Source of the DNA: Cycas panzhihuaensis
Lineage: Eukaryota > Cycadophyta
Reading direction: 5' to 3'
NCBI GenBank assembly: GCA_023213395.1
Contig: CM041465.1
Location: 222,587,741 to 222,651,740 of the forward strand
DNA length: 64,000 nt
A model generated the notes under the pieces. It did not search any database, had not been told where the DNA came from, and worked only from the letters and a program-made list of their open reading frames with translations. Positions 9,265-21,309 of the stretch are shown here, piece after piece. Each line of letters starts with the position of its first letter. Position 1 is the first letter of the stretch. Made by a program: the position numbers and the translations under genes.

Positions 9265-10233
9265 ATGGCTGAAAAAGAAGATGGAGAAATTAGATTTGAA
9301 AAGCTTGAGAAGAATGTAGAAGCCTTGATGCAAATGATGACCCAACTTCTACCTCTAGTCAAGGGAAAAGGAAAAGAGAAGGAAGTTGAAAGAGGATCCA
9401 CATATGACCACAACCATGAAGAGGAAGAGGAGGAGACCTTAAAGCACTCTTTTGAAGAAAGCAAGGGTACTTCATCTCATCAACCCTTCAAGGTGGAGGC
9501 AAAGTTGGATATTCTAACTTATGATGGAGAGGTAAATGCTGAAAAGTTGGACCATTGGTTGGATCAACTTGAAACCTACTTCACAATTTATGCTTATAGT
9601 AATACTCAAAAGCTTTCATTTGCTAGGCTTAAGTTGTGTAAACATGCATTGACATGGTGGAATGCATATTTGAAGACTCATGATGTATCTTCTTTTTCAT
9701 GGATGGATTTTAAGAAAATAATAAAGAAGCAATACTACCCCATAGGTCATGAGGAAGACCAATGGGTCACTTGGCAATATTTACACCAAGGGAGAGGTGT
9801 AAGTGTCCAAGACTATACTTCTTTATTTTTTAGGCATGGCATGCTACTTGGTATTAATATGGATGAACATGTCACTCTTATGAAATTCATTGAAGGATTA
9901 CATGAATACATAAGGAAGGAACTAAGGCTTTTTAAGGTTCAATCCATTGGAGAAGCAAGTAGAATGGCTATGGCAATAGAAAGTAAAAGCAAGAAATCTA
10001 CATTCATGTCTAAAGATTCTACTTTTACTTCTAATAAGTATGAAAAGAATCCTAAATTACACTCATCTGAAAGGCAAGAAGGAAAGAAGAAAAAAACTAA
10101 TTTTGTTAAAAGTTCTAACTATTGTGAGCATTGTGATATTAGTGGTCATATTATAGTAAAGTGTTGGAAGTTGCATCCAGAGCTAAAGCCAAAATATATC
10201 AAGGATATGCAATTAAGAAAGAAGGAAAAATAG
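9265..10233 (+). CDS. gag: GY1 gag (capsid/nucleocapsid)
   Basis: Gag assembles the intracellular particle that packages element RNA. I choose the ATG at 9265 (ACCATGGC, good plant context, protein MAEKEDGE...) because GY3 gag begins similarly with MAEMEYK; an in-frame ATG at 9175 would add 30 residues. The N-terminus is a helical, charged segment with an EEEEE run. The gag domain starts at KLDILTYDGEVNAEKLDHW and runs about 130 residues. A CX2CX4HX4C zinc knuckle (CEHCDISGHIIVKC) lies about 22 residues before the end. It ends at TAG 10231-10233. Pol follows in the same frame 18 bp later, so this TAG may be a mutated Gln codon inside one gag-pol ORF, not a natural gag stop. Confidence 0.85.
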   Translation: MAEKEDGEIRFEKLEKNVEALMQMMTQLLPLVKGKGKEKEVERGSTYDHNHEEEEEETLKHSFEESKGTSSHQPFKVEAKLDILTYDGEVNAEKLDHWLDQLETYFTIYAYSNTQKLSFARLKLCKHALTWWNAYLKTHDVSSFSWMDFKKIIKKQYYPIGHEEDQWVTWQYLHQGRGVSVQDYTSLFFRHGMLLGINMDEHVTLMKFIEGLHEYIRKELRLFKVQSIGEASRMAMAIESKSKKSTFMSKDSTFTSNKYEKNPKLHSSERQEGKKKKTNFVKSSNYCEHCDISGHIIVKCWKLHPELKPKYIKDMQLRKKEK

Positions 10234-13200
10234 AAAGCATTACTTTCTGATATGGAGATTCAAAGTGAAGGAGAAGAAGAGAAGGTTACTCTACTTATAA
10301 ATTATGAAGACGATGCTACAAGGGAGGAACTATTTCACTTGAAGCTTCAAGTAGGAAATAGTATGATTGGTGCCATTATAGATCCGGGGAGCCAAAAGAA
10401 TTTGATCTCAGAAAGTTTGGTAAAGAGCATTGGGTTGGTAACTACTCCTCACCCTCACCCATATCCTCTTAGTTGGATCCATAAAGATGTGGAAATACAA
10501 ATATCAAAGCAATGTACACTTAAATTTTCCATCACTAATGATTTTATTGATGAGGTAATATGTGATGTGGTGCCATTAGATGTATGCCATGTTATGCTTG
10601 GAAGTCCCTACTTATGGGATCGAGATGCACTCTTCTATCGAAGGGAGAGAAAGTATTGGTTGATGAAGGATAACAATGGCTTCATCATAAAGGCCACAAA
10701 GAAGCACTTGGATAAGATAGCATTAATTTCAGCTACTCAAGCAAAAAGGATGATCAATGCATGTAGTAAATTCATCATCTTAATGGTAAGGAGAAAAGAA
10801 GAGCCAGGAGATGAAGAAGGTTCTTCTACTCGCACTCTTCTTATATCACCTAAAAAAATGCAACAAATTGAGGAGTTAAAGACAATGTATGATATTCTAT
10901 TTCAACATGTTGATGGGCTACCACCAAAGAGAAAGATAGAGCATGAAATCACTCTTATAGGAGATGCACCATTGCCTAATGTTGCTTTGTATAGGCACCC
11001 CATTATAGAGAATAATGAGATAAAGAGGCAAGTTGAGGAGTTGCTTAATCAAGGGGTCATAAGACCTTCATGTTCACCTTGTGGGTCACTAATTGTCTTG
11101 GTGCCTAAGAAGGATGGAGGATGGAGAATGTGTATAGACTTTCGTGCTTTGAATAAAATTACAATTAAAAATCACTACCATTTGCCTCACATAGATGATT
11201 TGCTTGATCAAATTCAGCATGCTTGTTATTTTACTAAATTGGATTTGAAAAGCGGTTATCACCAAGTTAGGATCAAGGAGGAGGACACATGGAAGACGGC
11301 CTTCAAAACAAAGCAAGGACTCTTTGAATGGATGGTTATGCCTTTTGGATTGTGTAATGCTCCTGCAACATTCATGAGGCTAATGAATGAAATGTTAAGG
11401 CCTTACGTGGATAATTTTGTTGTTGTCTATCTTGATGACATTTTAATTTTCAATAACATATGGGAGGAACATTTGCAACACATAGAAGAAGTTTTAAAAA
11501 ATATGACTAAGCATCATTTGAAGCTTAATGTGAAGAAGTGTAAATTTGGCAAGGAGAACTTGATCTTCTTAGGCTTTGTGGTTGGAGGAGGAAAGTTGAG
11601 CATCGATCCACTTAAGACTCAAGCCATCCTCAAATGGCCTAGGCCAACAAACATCACAGAGGTAAGAAGTTTTTTAGGAGCTTGTCAATATTTGAGAAAG
11701 TTTATTCTTCATTTCTCACAGGTTGTAGCACCTCTACATGGATTGACAAAATCTAGTAAAAAGTTTACTTAGGGTTCCAAGGAGGAAGAAGTTTTTCTTC
11801 TTTTAAAGAAGAAAATTTGTGAAGCACCGGTTTTGACAATGCCAAATTTGCAAAGGCCTTTCAAAGTAGAAGCTGATGCAAGTGGAAATGTGATGGGAGC
11901 TGTCCTTATTCAAGATGGGAAGCATATTGCTTACCATTCGGAAGTCTTCACCCCTCAAGTGAAGAACTACCCAACATATGATCGAGAAATGTTCACACTT
12001 CATCAAGCATGCAAGCATTAGAGGTCATACTTACTCGGAAAAGAGGTTGTAGTTCATACCGATCATAAGCCTCTTTAATTTTTACAAACCCAAAGTAAAT
12101 TATAGCAAGCGAGACACATGAAGTGGATGAGTTATTTGCAACAATTCAATATTGTAATTAAGTACAAAAAGGGATCTAATAACAAAATTACTGATATATT
12201 ATCTAGACCACCTTGTTCTACTTCTTCTTCTACTTTTGTTTGTAGTTCTCTTATGAGTTTGCAGGTGGAGCCAATGCATCATGAAGAGTACAAAGACTTG
12301 TACCATGAAGATGAAGCTTTGAAGGAAGAATTAGAGAACCTAGCGAAAGGAAGACCTTCCCAACTTGCTTGGAAGGATGGTCTACTTTTCAAAGGGGAGC
12401 AGTTCTATGTTCCATCAAAAGGAGACAAGATCAAGTGGCTTAGAGAAGCCCATACTTCTAAAGTAGCTGGTCACTTTAGTATAGAGAAGACTTTAGAAAA
12501 CTTGAGAAGATATGTTGTATGGCCAAAAATACAAAATGATGTAAAAAAATATGTAAAAGGATGTGTAATGTGTAATTCTTCTAAACCTTCTTCTAGAAAA
12601 TTAGGATTGTATACACCACTTCCTATTCCCACTAGACCTTGGGAAAGTATCTCCATTGATTTCTTAAGGGGACTTCCTATGACTAGGAAGGGACATGATT
12701 ATCTCTTTGTTATTGTAGATAGGTTCAGTAAAATGATATGTCTAATACCTTGTAAGAAGATAATCACAGTGCAGAGAGCGACTGAGTTATTCTTTGAGCA
12801 TGTATGGAAGAATTTTGGCTTGCCTTCTTCCATCATTTCAGATCAGGACACTCGATTCCTTTTATCATTTTGGAAGTCACTATGGGAGATGATGGATACC
12901 AAATTGAAGAGGATTACAAGTTTCCATTCTTAAACAGATGGACAAACCGAAGTAGTGAACAGAACTTTGGTACATTTATTGAGGGGATACAATTCCAAGC
13001 ATCCAAAGACTTGGCATGAATCATTGGCTTTTCTACAATTTGCATTTAATAGAGTAATGCATGCATCAGACTCTAAAGAACCTTTTGAAGTTTGTTTAGG
13101 ATACTTAGCTCAAAGTCCATTTGACTTAGAGTTTTCCATGCAAGCTAAGGAAGGATCCATCAAAGAGAAGGAGGAGCATGACAAGGCTTTAAGATACTTG

Positions 13201-13692
13201 GAGAAGATTTAGAGAGTCCACAAAGAAGTACATGATCAACTTCTAAGGACTCAACAAAAGTACAAGGAAAGACATGACAAGTATAGGCAAGAGTGTACTT
13301 TTCAAGAAGGAGATTTAGTATGGTTATACTTGAGCAATGAGAGGTTAAAAGGAGAAGGCAAGAAACTCAAACCTATAAGGTATGGACCATTCAAGATTTT
13401 GAGAAAAGTAGGTGGCAATGCTTTCTAACTTGATCTTCCACCTTATATGCAAATATATTCAGTAGTAAATGCTGAATACTTAAAACTCTTTGAGCCCTCC
13501 ATGCTAGATGAGGAACAGGACCAGTTCACTTTACCTTCAGTTGATGATTTGTATTTGGAAAATGAGGAGCCTCTCAAGGAAGATTGTATCTTGGAGAGAA
13601 AATCTACCAAAACAAGATATAAGACATATGAATCTTTCAGGATTGGAGTAGCAGGGAAATTGCCTAGTAAGGCCAAGTGGTTTAGTAGGTAA
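10234..13692 (+). pseudogene. pol: GY1 pol: protease, RT, RNase H, integrase, chromodomain
   Basis: One frame runs the whole length with no frameshift. Protease has IIDPGSQ (Asp at 10381-10383). RT has VPKKDGGWRMCIDFRALNKI, FGLCNAP and catalytic YLDD at 11428-11439. RNase H has VEADASG, TYDREM and HTDHKPL. Integrase has the HHCC motif (AGHF, GCVMC) near 12466-12576, then the three acidic residues in ISIDFL, SDQDTRF and QTEVVNR. The C-terminus holds a GPF block (13384) and a chromodomain-like ILERKSTKTRYKTYESF (from 13600). Seven stops break it: TAG at 11770, 12019, 12103 and 13210, and TAA at 12076, 12931 and 13426. Each sits where Trp or Gln fits and needs one transition. All catalytic residues survive. 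Confidence 0.88.
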
Positions 13693-13751
13693 CAAGGAGA
13701 ACAACACTTCCCCCATCTCTAATTCTAATCCAAATAGGAGTTGGCTATTTT

Positions 13752-13769
13752 CCAAGGAAGGGGGAGCCA
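13752..13769 (+). other. GY1 polypurine tract
   Basis: CCAAGGAAGGGGGAGCCA abuts the 3' LTR. Such purine runs prime plus-strand DNA synthesis. Confidence 0.8.
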
Positions 13770-14831
13770 TGATCCAGGAGGATCTACCATATGTTTACAG
13801 GATGCGGAAAATGCTAGGCATTGGCATAACTGAAAGAGATATGGCCAAATGGTATCAAAATTATATGAAATTTTATGTAAAGATATAAGACACATCCCGC
13901 TAGATGTGTACAAAAGGTGGGGTTCAGAAAATATCATTTGATTAGAGTTCAAGCCTTGTTTTGCATAAAATTAATCCCACAGCTAGCAGAAAAAACAACA
14001 AATACATATTATCATTAAATGAATAAAACTATGGTCAAATGACATCCAAATGAGTTAAAATTTTGAGGAAGAGGAGGAGACATACGTTCCTATACGTGTA
14101 CTAAATTTGAGCTAAATTGGATTTGGTTAAAGTTAGTTAAAAGCTATAACTTTTAAGAATTACATTAAGGCCACTTGGACAGTAGAAAAATGGCAAATAC
14201 ATATTATCATTAAATGAATAAAAATGTAGCCAAATGACATCCAAATGAGCTAAAATTTTGAGGAAGTAGAGGGGACATTGTTCCTATATGTGTACCAAAT
14301 TTGAGCCAAATTGGAGTCTATTAAGATTAGTTAAAAGCTGCAACATTTTAAGAATTACATGAAGGCCACTTGGACAACATGCATTCTAGTGGTTAGTGGT
14401 TATACTTGCATGATTGCCACTTGTTAAACATGCAATTTTGGTTTCTTTCTATAAATTGAGCCCTATTACGGGTTGGAGAGGTAGTTCTTGGTGGTTCTTG
14501 GAGACTTGACTTGGGAAGCATTCTTGGAGAAGCATTTTGGAGGGTTGGAGTCCCCCTTATGGTATAATTGTATCATTTATTCCTTGTAATTTTACCATTC
14601 TTTTGCTAGTTGATTTCTCCACCATTAAATGGAGATTTTCATAGTTTAATAAAAGTACTACTCCTCATACTTTTGGATCAATGTCAAGAATAAATAATTT
14701 GGTATAGAATTTCCTTTCGTGGGCTCATTGTTGTTTTGATGTTATTGAGATTTCTACACTAACTCCCAAGATCTCAAGGAGAAAAGGTTGATAATTGACT
14801 TCTTCACCAACTAAGCTCTATTTTAGGATCA
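13770..14831 (+). repeat. GY1 3' LTR
   Basis: The LTR is 1,062 bp, from TGATCCAGG to AGGATCA, with the same internal duplication and TATA box as the 5' copy. Differences from it are mainly C/T and A/G. GY0 integrase sequence resumes after the 5-bp target duplication TAAAG. Confidence 0.92.
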
Positions 14832-15640
14832 TAAAGGGTGAGGACAAAGGCATTTGTCATACGTTCCTCATGCCCTATCTTTGGAGGTGAGATTCACTTG
14901 ATACATGGTTAAATATTTCTCATCCAAAGGTTTGAGGTCTAAGAGGTAGGCTTGGCAGTAAGACTTCTTGTCAATGAGACCTTAAAGGGAAATATGCAAG
15001 GAAGGAATTTCAACTTCCAAAGGAAGGCCCACCTCGGTTCCATACATAAGGGAAAATAGGGTCATCCTTGTGGCTATTCAGATGGAAGTGTGGTATGCCC
15101 ATAGGGCAGGAGGAAGTTAAAGATGCCAATCTTTTTTAGATTAGGCGACGGTTTTCTTCAGGATGTTTATGAGAGTTTTATTGAAAGATTTGATTTGGCC
15201 ATTAGCTTCGGGGTAATAAGGAGAGGAAGTCTTGTGAGATATCCTAAATTTCTCACAAATATCATCCATTTCCTTATTATAGAATGGGTTCCCGTTATCT
15301 TTGATTAAGATATCAAGAACCTTAAATTGATAAATACTATGCTGGTAGACAAAAGTAGTTATCATCATATCGGAAGTAGAGGACAAGGGGACCATTTTGG
15401 CCTATTTAGTGAAGTATTATATTGTAGTCAAGATGAGCTTGTGCTACAATAAAGAAGGAGGGGGTATGGCCCCAATGAGGTCTAATCCCCATTGGGAGAA
15501 AGGCCATGGAGAGATAATGGGATGCAAGGCCTTGGAAGGTAAATGGATGGCATCGGCATGCTCTTGACACCTATAGCATCGCAAGGCATAGGCATGGATG
15601 TGTCATAAAAGGCAAGTGCCTAGAATAGTAGTAAGGTTAT
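14832..15640 (-). pseudogene. GY0 integrase core, joined to a deletion junction
   Basis: Minus-strand frames show ISPWPFSQWGLDLIGAIPP (start of the catalytic core, first Asp), then an 84-residue open stretch with LIKDNGNPFYNKEMDD (second catalytic Asp) and YYPEANGQIKSFNKTL (third acidic residue and the ANGQ motif). About a dozen stops, many TAG, break it. Just upstream in element sense are zinc-finger-like remnants (CYRCQEHAD), then a jump to the pre-RT linker. No RT or RNase H sequence lies between. Confidence 0.65.
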
Positions 15641-16620
15641 GGGTGACAGTCAAAGGATCCATTCCCTTCATATCGGTATAGTCCCATGCAAAGACATTAT
15701 AAAACTCCTGAAAAGAATGGTGTATTCCTTCATTTCTTCAGGAGAACGCTTTGCTCCCACCTTGATGACCTTACCAAGAGTAAGGATGATGTCCTTGGTC
15801 ACCCCTATACACCTAAAATTTCCTTCCTCAAAGTGAAGGGGGGCTTGATCAATAGAAGAGGTGAAGAGGACAAAAGTGGATTTAGGTTAGTTAAGGGTGA
15901 CCTAATGGCTAAAATCTTTTGGTGACCAAGTTTATGGTGACTAGGAGGGAGATTGGGTGGGGAGCCCACTAGATGCTCTAACAAGGCCCCATCATTATTA
16001 AAGCAATCTATCCCATGGATAGTTACATTTAGAGAAGGCGAAGAGTGAGGAGTGGTAGGAATGGCAGGACCATAGCAATTAACCCACCACTCAACATAAT
16101 CAAGAGATTCTTTGGAAGAAACAGAGGGTGACCTGTTGTGATAGGTGATAAGAGGTTCCCTCATCTTATCGCTCGAGGAGGGCGATGAAGTGGTAAATGA
16201 AGCAATATGAGGAGTCACATAAGAGACGAGAGTAATGGTCTGCGACTTAGGAGGATAACTAACCTCTTCAACAGAAGAGGTTTCATGTCAAGACCTAGAA
16301 TGAAAGGTATACCTCCTACTCATGCTCAGGAGAGATATAGGATGAGGGAGATCCTCATCTTCACCGTCAGAGTCATCGTTGCTTAGCATGATGAGGTACC
16401 CATAACTCCCTAGACCAATAGAGGTGAAATGGATAAGGTTGGAGGAAGAAGAGGAAGGGCCTTCTTCCGAACAAGATGAACTAGGAATATCGATAGAATA
16501 AGTGGAAGCATGGGTGGATGGACCCTTGTTGCCCTTTGCCTAGTTACAAATTGCTTGATGGGGTTGATGGGATTGTTTGGTGAGAGGAGGCTCCTAGGAA
16601 ACAACCTTCATTTTCCCATC
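15641..16620 (-). pseudogene. GY0 linker between protease and missing RT
   Basis: A 137-residue open stretch (16218-15805) reads VEWWVNCYGPAIPTT and continues in another frame as GVTKDIILTLGKVIKVGAK and EFYNVFAWDYTDMKGMDP. The last motif (VFAW.Y.DM.G.DP) normally lies directly before the RT domain of Tat-type Gypsy pol. RT should follow but does not. Confidence 0.5.
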
Positions 16621-17195
16621 ATCGATGAATTTAAGTTGCCCCCAATGGGATAAGCATATAGCTCTCATTTGGTTGAGTCATGGATATCCCAACAAAAGGT
16701 TGTAGTCCATGTCTATATCGAGGACTATGATATTGGTGAGGATGATTTTATCCTCGATAGTGAGTGGAATGGAAACAACTCTAAGGGAATCTTTTCCCTA
16801 CCATCGTATACTTGATAATGCCACATGACCAGTTCGAGAGCTGATATGCCCAACTCTTACATAATGTACAAGGGCATAATATTGATGGAAGAATCACTGT
16901 CTATAATAGTCCTTCGAAGGGTGTATTTAGGTGTGTCTATGGATATGGTGAAGGGGTAGTGCCATTGAAGTTCCCTTTCACTGGTTAGAGGGAGGTCTTT
17001 AAGGTTAAATGAGATGACAGATTTATTACTTGGGGCAACACCCAAGGCATGAACTGAAGCATTAACTAACCCTAAGGTCTCTAGGAGAAGAGTGTGTTGC
17101 TCTGGATAGCTTATCAAGATGTCCATCATGGACATCCTAGTGGCCATGGTGTGAAGCTTGTCAATGATAGAGAAAGGCTTCCCCTTTGTGGTAGG
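16621..17195 (-). pseudogene. GY0 aspartic protease region
   Basis: A 96-residue open frame (17147-16857) ends TPKYTLRRTIIDSDSSINIM. The IID.x.S.NIMP pattern is the active-site loop of plant Gypsy proteases, which usually read D-[ST]-G or D-G-G. Here the glycine position is Asp, consistent with a G-to-A change, so the enzyme would be dead. Downstream frames to 16621 show the second half of the domain only weakly. Confidence 0.5.
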
Positions 17196-18720
17196 TTAGG
17201 GAAGTGCCCTTTGAAAATCATAATGACTGGGGTGCATGGGGATAGACTTGGGAAGCAACGGGATCTCTGAAGGAGGGTTCTCCAAAGGAGGATCAAGATG
17301 AGGAGAGAAAGAAGCTTTGATTGCTTCTTTAGCTTCTTGGGACTGCATCAAGGCATATAATGGTGTGGTCTCAAGCATTTGAATAACCCTCTTTCTCTTG
17401 TTTTAGGATCAAGAGGGGGAAGGAGTTTAGCGATGGGAATCATGAGGGGAGAAAGAGTCCCTTACCCCTTTCCCTTTAGCTTGTGTAGGGTAAGGATTAG
17501 AGGAACTTCCTCTATTTTAATTCTCTTTTTGCTGAATATGGTGATCCCATTCCCCATGTTTGGAGAAAGGATCTATATGGATGGGTTGGTCTAGATTAGG
17601 TCTAAATGCTTATTTAGGGGAGGAGTCATGATGTGGAGCTGATTTGAGGTGTTGGGCCCTATATTGTGAGTCTTCATGAAAGCATTCCCCATGAATGGAA
17701 CACCACTTATTTTCCAAGGAAGAGCCCATCTTCCTTATTTGAGAAGATTAGGTATTACCACTCTTAAGAGGTATGGTTTGAGAAGCTCGATGGATAACTT
17801 TATGGGAAGTAGGTGATGAAGGCATTTGGAGTTTAAGTTCCTTCATCGTACATTTAGAAGAACGTATAGTAAAAGTTAAGGGGTCCAAGGTCTTCTCTAT
17901 CGAATGAGATAAAGACCTAGGGGGTTGTTGGATTTTGGACAAGTGCCTCACACCGTTGCAATGACCTAAGAGGCTTCTTGAGACCTGCCTGGATCTCAAT
18001 GGCCTCAAAAGCCAAGAATATAGCTATGGCTAAGTCACATGTTGTTGCCCCCATCTTAAGGTCTTCAACATAGACTTCGGGACAGAGAGCATTGACGAAA
18101 GGATCTCTCTTTAAGTCCTCAGGTAGGGTTACCTTCGTGGAGTGGAGAAGATCATGGAAATGTATCACAAAGTCACAATTCATCTCATTGTGACCTTGTT
18201 TAAGGGATAAGAGAGCCTTTATTCTACTCTCGAAGGGATGTGCTACATCAAAATAATTGACAAACTCATCAACAAGTTACTGGAATGAGTGGATGGAGTG
18301 TGCGAGAAGGTGATAGAACTATTTGAGGGCATCACCTTAGAGAACATAGGAAATGTTTCATTAAAATGTGGTTGTATGCCCAATAATTGATGCATGCCAT
18401 AGAAAAGCTTCTAACATGCTCTGTTGGGTCTTGAGAGGAGGTCCCATCAAATTTGGGTACCTCAAGAGGGTGAGGTGGTAAGTTAGTTCTTAATGCCTTA
18501 ATGGATAAAGGAGTTAACCTATGGTCCATGAAGGGACACACCCATGATTGGACCATAGGATCAATGAAATATGAAGGTGGAGATAGGTAAGGATGCCTAA
18601 ACCCTCCTGGGGAGACTTGGCTTGAAAGGGGATACAAACTTCCTCCCGCTTGGTGGGAGGGGACTAATCCTACATATGAAAGGATTGGTAAAGGAGTGGA
18701 TGGGCATGAGGGACCCATCC
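17196..18720 (-). pseudogene. GY0 gag core
   Basis: The frame 18718-18332 contains LEVPKFDGTSSQDPTEHVR followed by AYNHILMKHFLCSL, the start of the retrotransposon gag domain (FDG...DP..H). Frame 18183-17917 reads FVIHFHDLLHSTKVTLPED, then DPFVNALCPEVYVEDLKM, the end of the gag domain. Remaining frames to 17196 are low in complexity. It is broken by stops and frame changes. Confidence 0.6.
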
Positions 18721-19660
18721 CCCCTTAAAGGTATACCCCTTGTTGGAAGGGGGCTTGAGACGGGGTGCCTTGGGAGGGGGTTTGCCTTCCTTGTGAAAGT
18801 ACCACATAAGAACGAGCATAAGAAGATGGAATAGAAGGGTGTAGAACTAGTTTTTTTCCATATGGGCTACCTGTAGGTGGCACAACACCATATGGATGTA
18901 AAGGGTCCACCCCATAAATAGGGAGAGGATTCCCCTTACCATACCTCCATGGTTAGGAAGTATAACCCAAGGGCACATAGAGGGAAGAATCCCTAGGTTG
19001 AGTTTGAGAGTGCATGGGGATTTGTCCCATGCAACTAGAAGTAGGGGGGTGCGAGGGTCCCCTAGATCTAACAGGAGGTGGATGGACTATGGTCAGTTGG
19101 GGTGTAGTCACTTGGCTAGAGGGAGGCATACTCAACCCAAGTTGGGAAGTGGGTATTCTATGGGTGGACCCTAAGGAATGTGGGCCATAAGAGGAGGAAG
19201 ACATAACGAGGGATGCCCCCATTGTGGGTAGGGGAGTCAAATAAGTTGAATATGAAGGTGTAGATGTAGAGGAGGGGAGCGCTATGCTTCACAAAATGCT
19301 ATACAACCATTTAGGATGTGGTTGGAGGCTAGTGGCTTGGAAGCACTGATTGAGCACTTCCACTATGTCCACGGGAGGAGTATCCACCTAATTATATGAG
19401 GCTGAAGGATCCTCATATAAAGCAGACCTCACGGGGTAGTCCTCATGAAGATTGCCACCAGGGTGGTGATACCCCAAGGGAGAAGATGCTTCCACTTCAT
19501 GAGTGGAGAGGTGATGGACCTGTGGGTGCTCTTTGTCACCCAGGTAGAATACAGGGTCCTCACCCTCTTGGGTGGGCCCCTGGAAGGTGTGATATGCCCA
19601 ATCTCAAGAAATCCCTCCATGGTTGATTCAGAATCTGATGATGGAAGGGGATGATAAGTA
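18721..19660 (-). pseudogene. GY0 Pro/Ser/Thr-rich gag N-terminal region
   Basis: Minus-strand frames at 19240-18953 and 18910-18725 are rich in Pro, Ser, Thr and Gly. Disordered leaders of this kind often precede the gag domain in large plant Gypsy elements. No domain is recognisable, and its placement directly upstream of gag is the only support. Confidence 0.4.
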
Positions 19661-21199
19661 GAGTCTTCTAACGAGGGAGGGCAATCTCGTAAACGATGAG
19701 AGAATCATTGCATACTAGTCTCTCCTAAGGGTTAGAAGAAAAAGAGATGATAAAATTGTAAGTGTTGGGGGCTATCTAATGAATTAAGGAGAGCTACCGA
19801 AAGAGAAGTAGCACCAATAGAAAGGAGAAAAGGATACATCCCCTACTGATGAGTCCCTCAGTATAATCACTAATGGAATCACACCTCTAGGGGTTACCAA
19901 ATTTGAAGAGGTTGAGCCAATAGAACAAATAACTTTGTGGATAAAGGACTTACAAGGGTAAGGGAAATGATCACCCATAAAGGACTTCCATGTGTCAAAA
20001 CACAGGTTTGAGGACCCGCAAATGATGCACAAACTCCCTTCTAGGGTAAGCAACTCCTCGATTCGGGATGGGAAAAAGAGGGACTTCCTTGGCTTGTCGA
20101 GTAGCCTCAAAAAAGACCCTCCTATCCTAAATGGCCAAGGAAGGAGGATAAAGGTGGGATACACCCCTTCCCGTGAAGAGGGAATGGGTGGGAATAAGCC
20201 CTGACCAAAAGAAGGGAAGACTCACATATAAGCCGTAGGTGACTAGCAATGTGGACGGTAAGGAAGAAGTTAGGCTAAAGGACCAACCTCTAGTTTGAAG
20301 GCAAGGCAAAGTGAGACCTTACTAAAAGGGGAGGAAAACCTTGGGGGAAGTGCCCCTAAGGTGCCTACACCTAAAATAGGTGGCTAGATGCAAGGAATAA
20401 GGTAGTGTGCTTTTGTTTCCTTATTTCGGTTATATAGCAAATAAATGCAGGGATGCAGGTTGTTGTTGTTGTTTACATTTTACATCTTAACAAAAAGAAA
20501 GTAAATAAAATAATAACTCTCTCTCTTTCTCTTTTCCTAAGTAAGAACCTCTCTCTCTTTATCTTTTGTAAGCATAGAAAAGAAAGGGCAAGTAGGCAAC
20601 AACGGGAGAGAGGGCGAGCGCTAATGTAATTTGACCCAATATCATGAAAAGGAAGGTAGAGTGTAAGTAGAAGGACCTACAACCTATCTCACCCAAACCC
20701 TAATGGAAGTGGGAGTTTGAGTGAGAGGGAAAGAAAGTAAAGACATAACTAGTAGGAAGCAATGACTACTTATGTAAAGTAACTATCTTTCCTTTATATA
20801 GCTAAACAAGACAAACAACAAATAATATAACACAAACTAGACCTTTTCTTTAATTTTTCTTTTGCTTCTTAGGAGTAAAGAGGGGGGGAAGAAGGTGAAG
20901 ACCGAAAGGGGAAGATGGAAGTAGCATACCTGGAAATTAGATGGTCGATATAGAGGCATCCTTACTTCCTTCACAATCTACGCTTGTCCATTTGATGCAC
21001 CTCATTGCGAGCGGTATGGCAAAGAGGGTACCAATGGGGCTTCCTTACCTTCCCTGGTATTTAGATGCAAAGGAACTAAAAGAAAAGGAAATAAGTGCTT
21101 ATATTGGAATTCCAAATCATAATAATAACAATAAGAAAAGGTAGGTGTACCTATAATGGAGGTCTTTGTTCACTTCAAAGCAGATGGAACTTGCACAAC
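19661..21199. other. Spacer/leader with CT-rich microsatellite
   Basis: No supportable gene. On the minus strand this precedes GY0 gag and may hold its leader or 5' LTR, but no primer site was seen. A pyrimidine repeat of CT and CTTT units lies at about 20515-20565, and a short GTT run at about 20459-20471. Confidence 0.3.
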
Positions 21200-21309
21200 A
21201 CAAGGTTTTCCCTTTCCCAAGAGGCACTAGTTACACGTAGGAGCAAGTGTGTATAAATATACATATTTTTACTTTAAAAAAAGAAGTAAAAGAATACTTC
21301 TATTCTTAA

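Larger units (their letters stand above)
8069..14831 (+). mobile_element. GY1: near-complete Gypsy chromovirus-like retrotransposon
   Basis: This has the full structure of an LTR element: 5' LTR 8069-9131, primer site 9137-9149, gag-pol 9265-13692, polypurine tract just before the 3' LTR, and 3' LTR 13770-14831. LTR ends are TGATCx...xGATCA. The flanking 5-mers are CAAAG (8064-8068) and TAAAG (14832-14836), a target duplication with one C/T change. I count about 15 mismatches over the last 420 bp of the LTR pair, mostly transitions, so it is not a recent insertion. A chromodomain-like tail after integrase points to the chromovirus group. The host locus is the integrase C-terminus of GY0. Confidence 0.92.
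7875..19660 (-). mobile_element. GY0: decayed Gypsy element with deleted RT, split by GY1
   Basis: Minus-strand remnants lie in element order, reading down in coordinate: gag (about 19.2-17.2 kb), protease (about 17.2-16.6 kb), the pre-RT linker (about 16.3-15.65 kb), integrase core (15.6-14.83 kb) and, beyond GY1, the integrase C-terminus (8068-7875). The linker passes directly into integrase-type sequence, so RT and RNase H are deleted. Gag and protease resemble the Tat/Athila side of plant Gypsy elements. LTRs were not found, so the outer limits are approximate. GY1 sits between 8068 and 14832. Confidence 0.65.
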
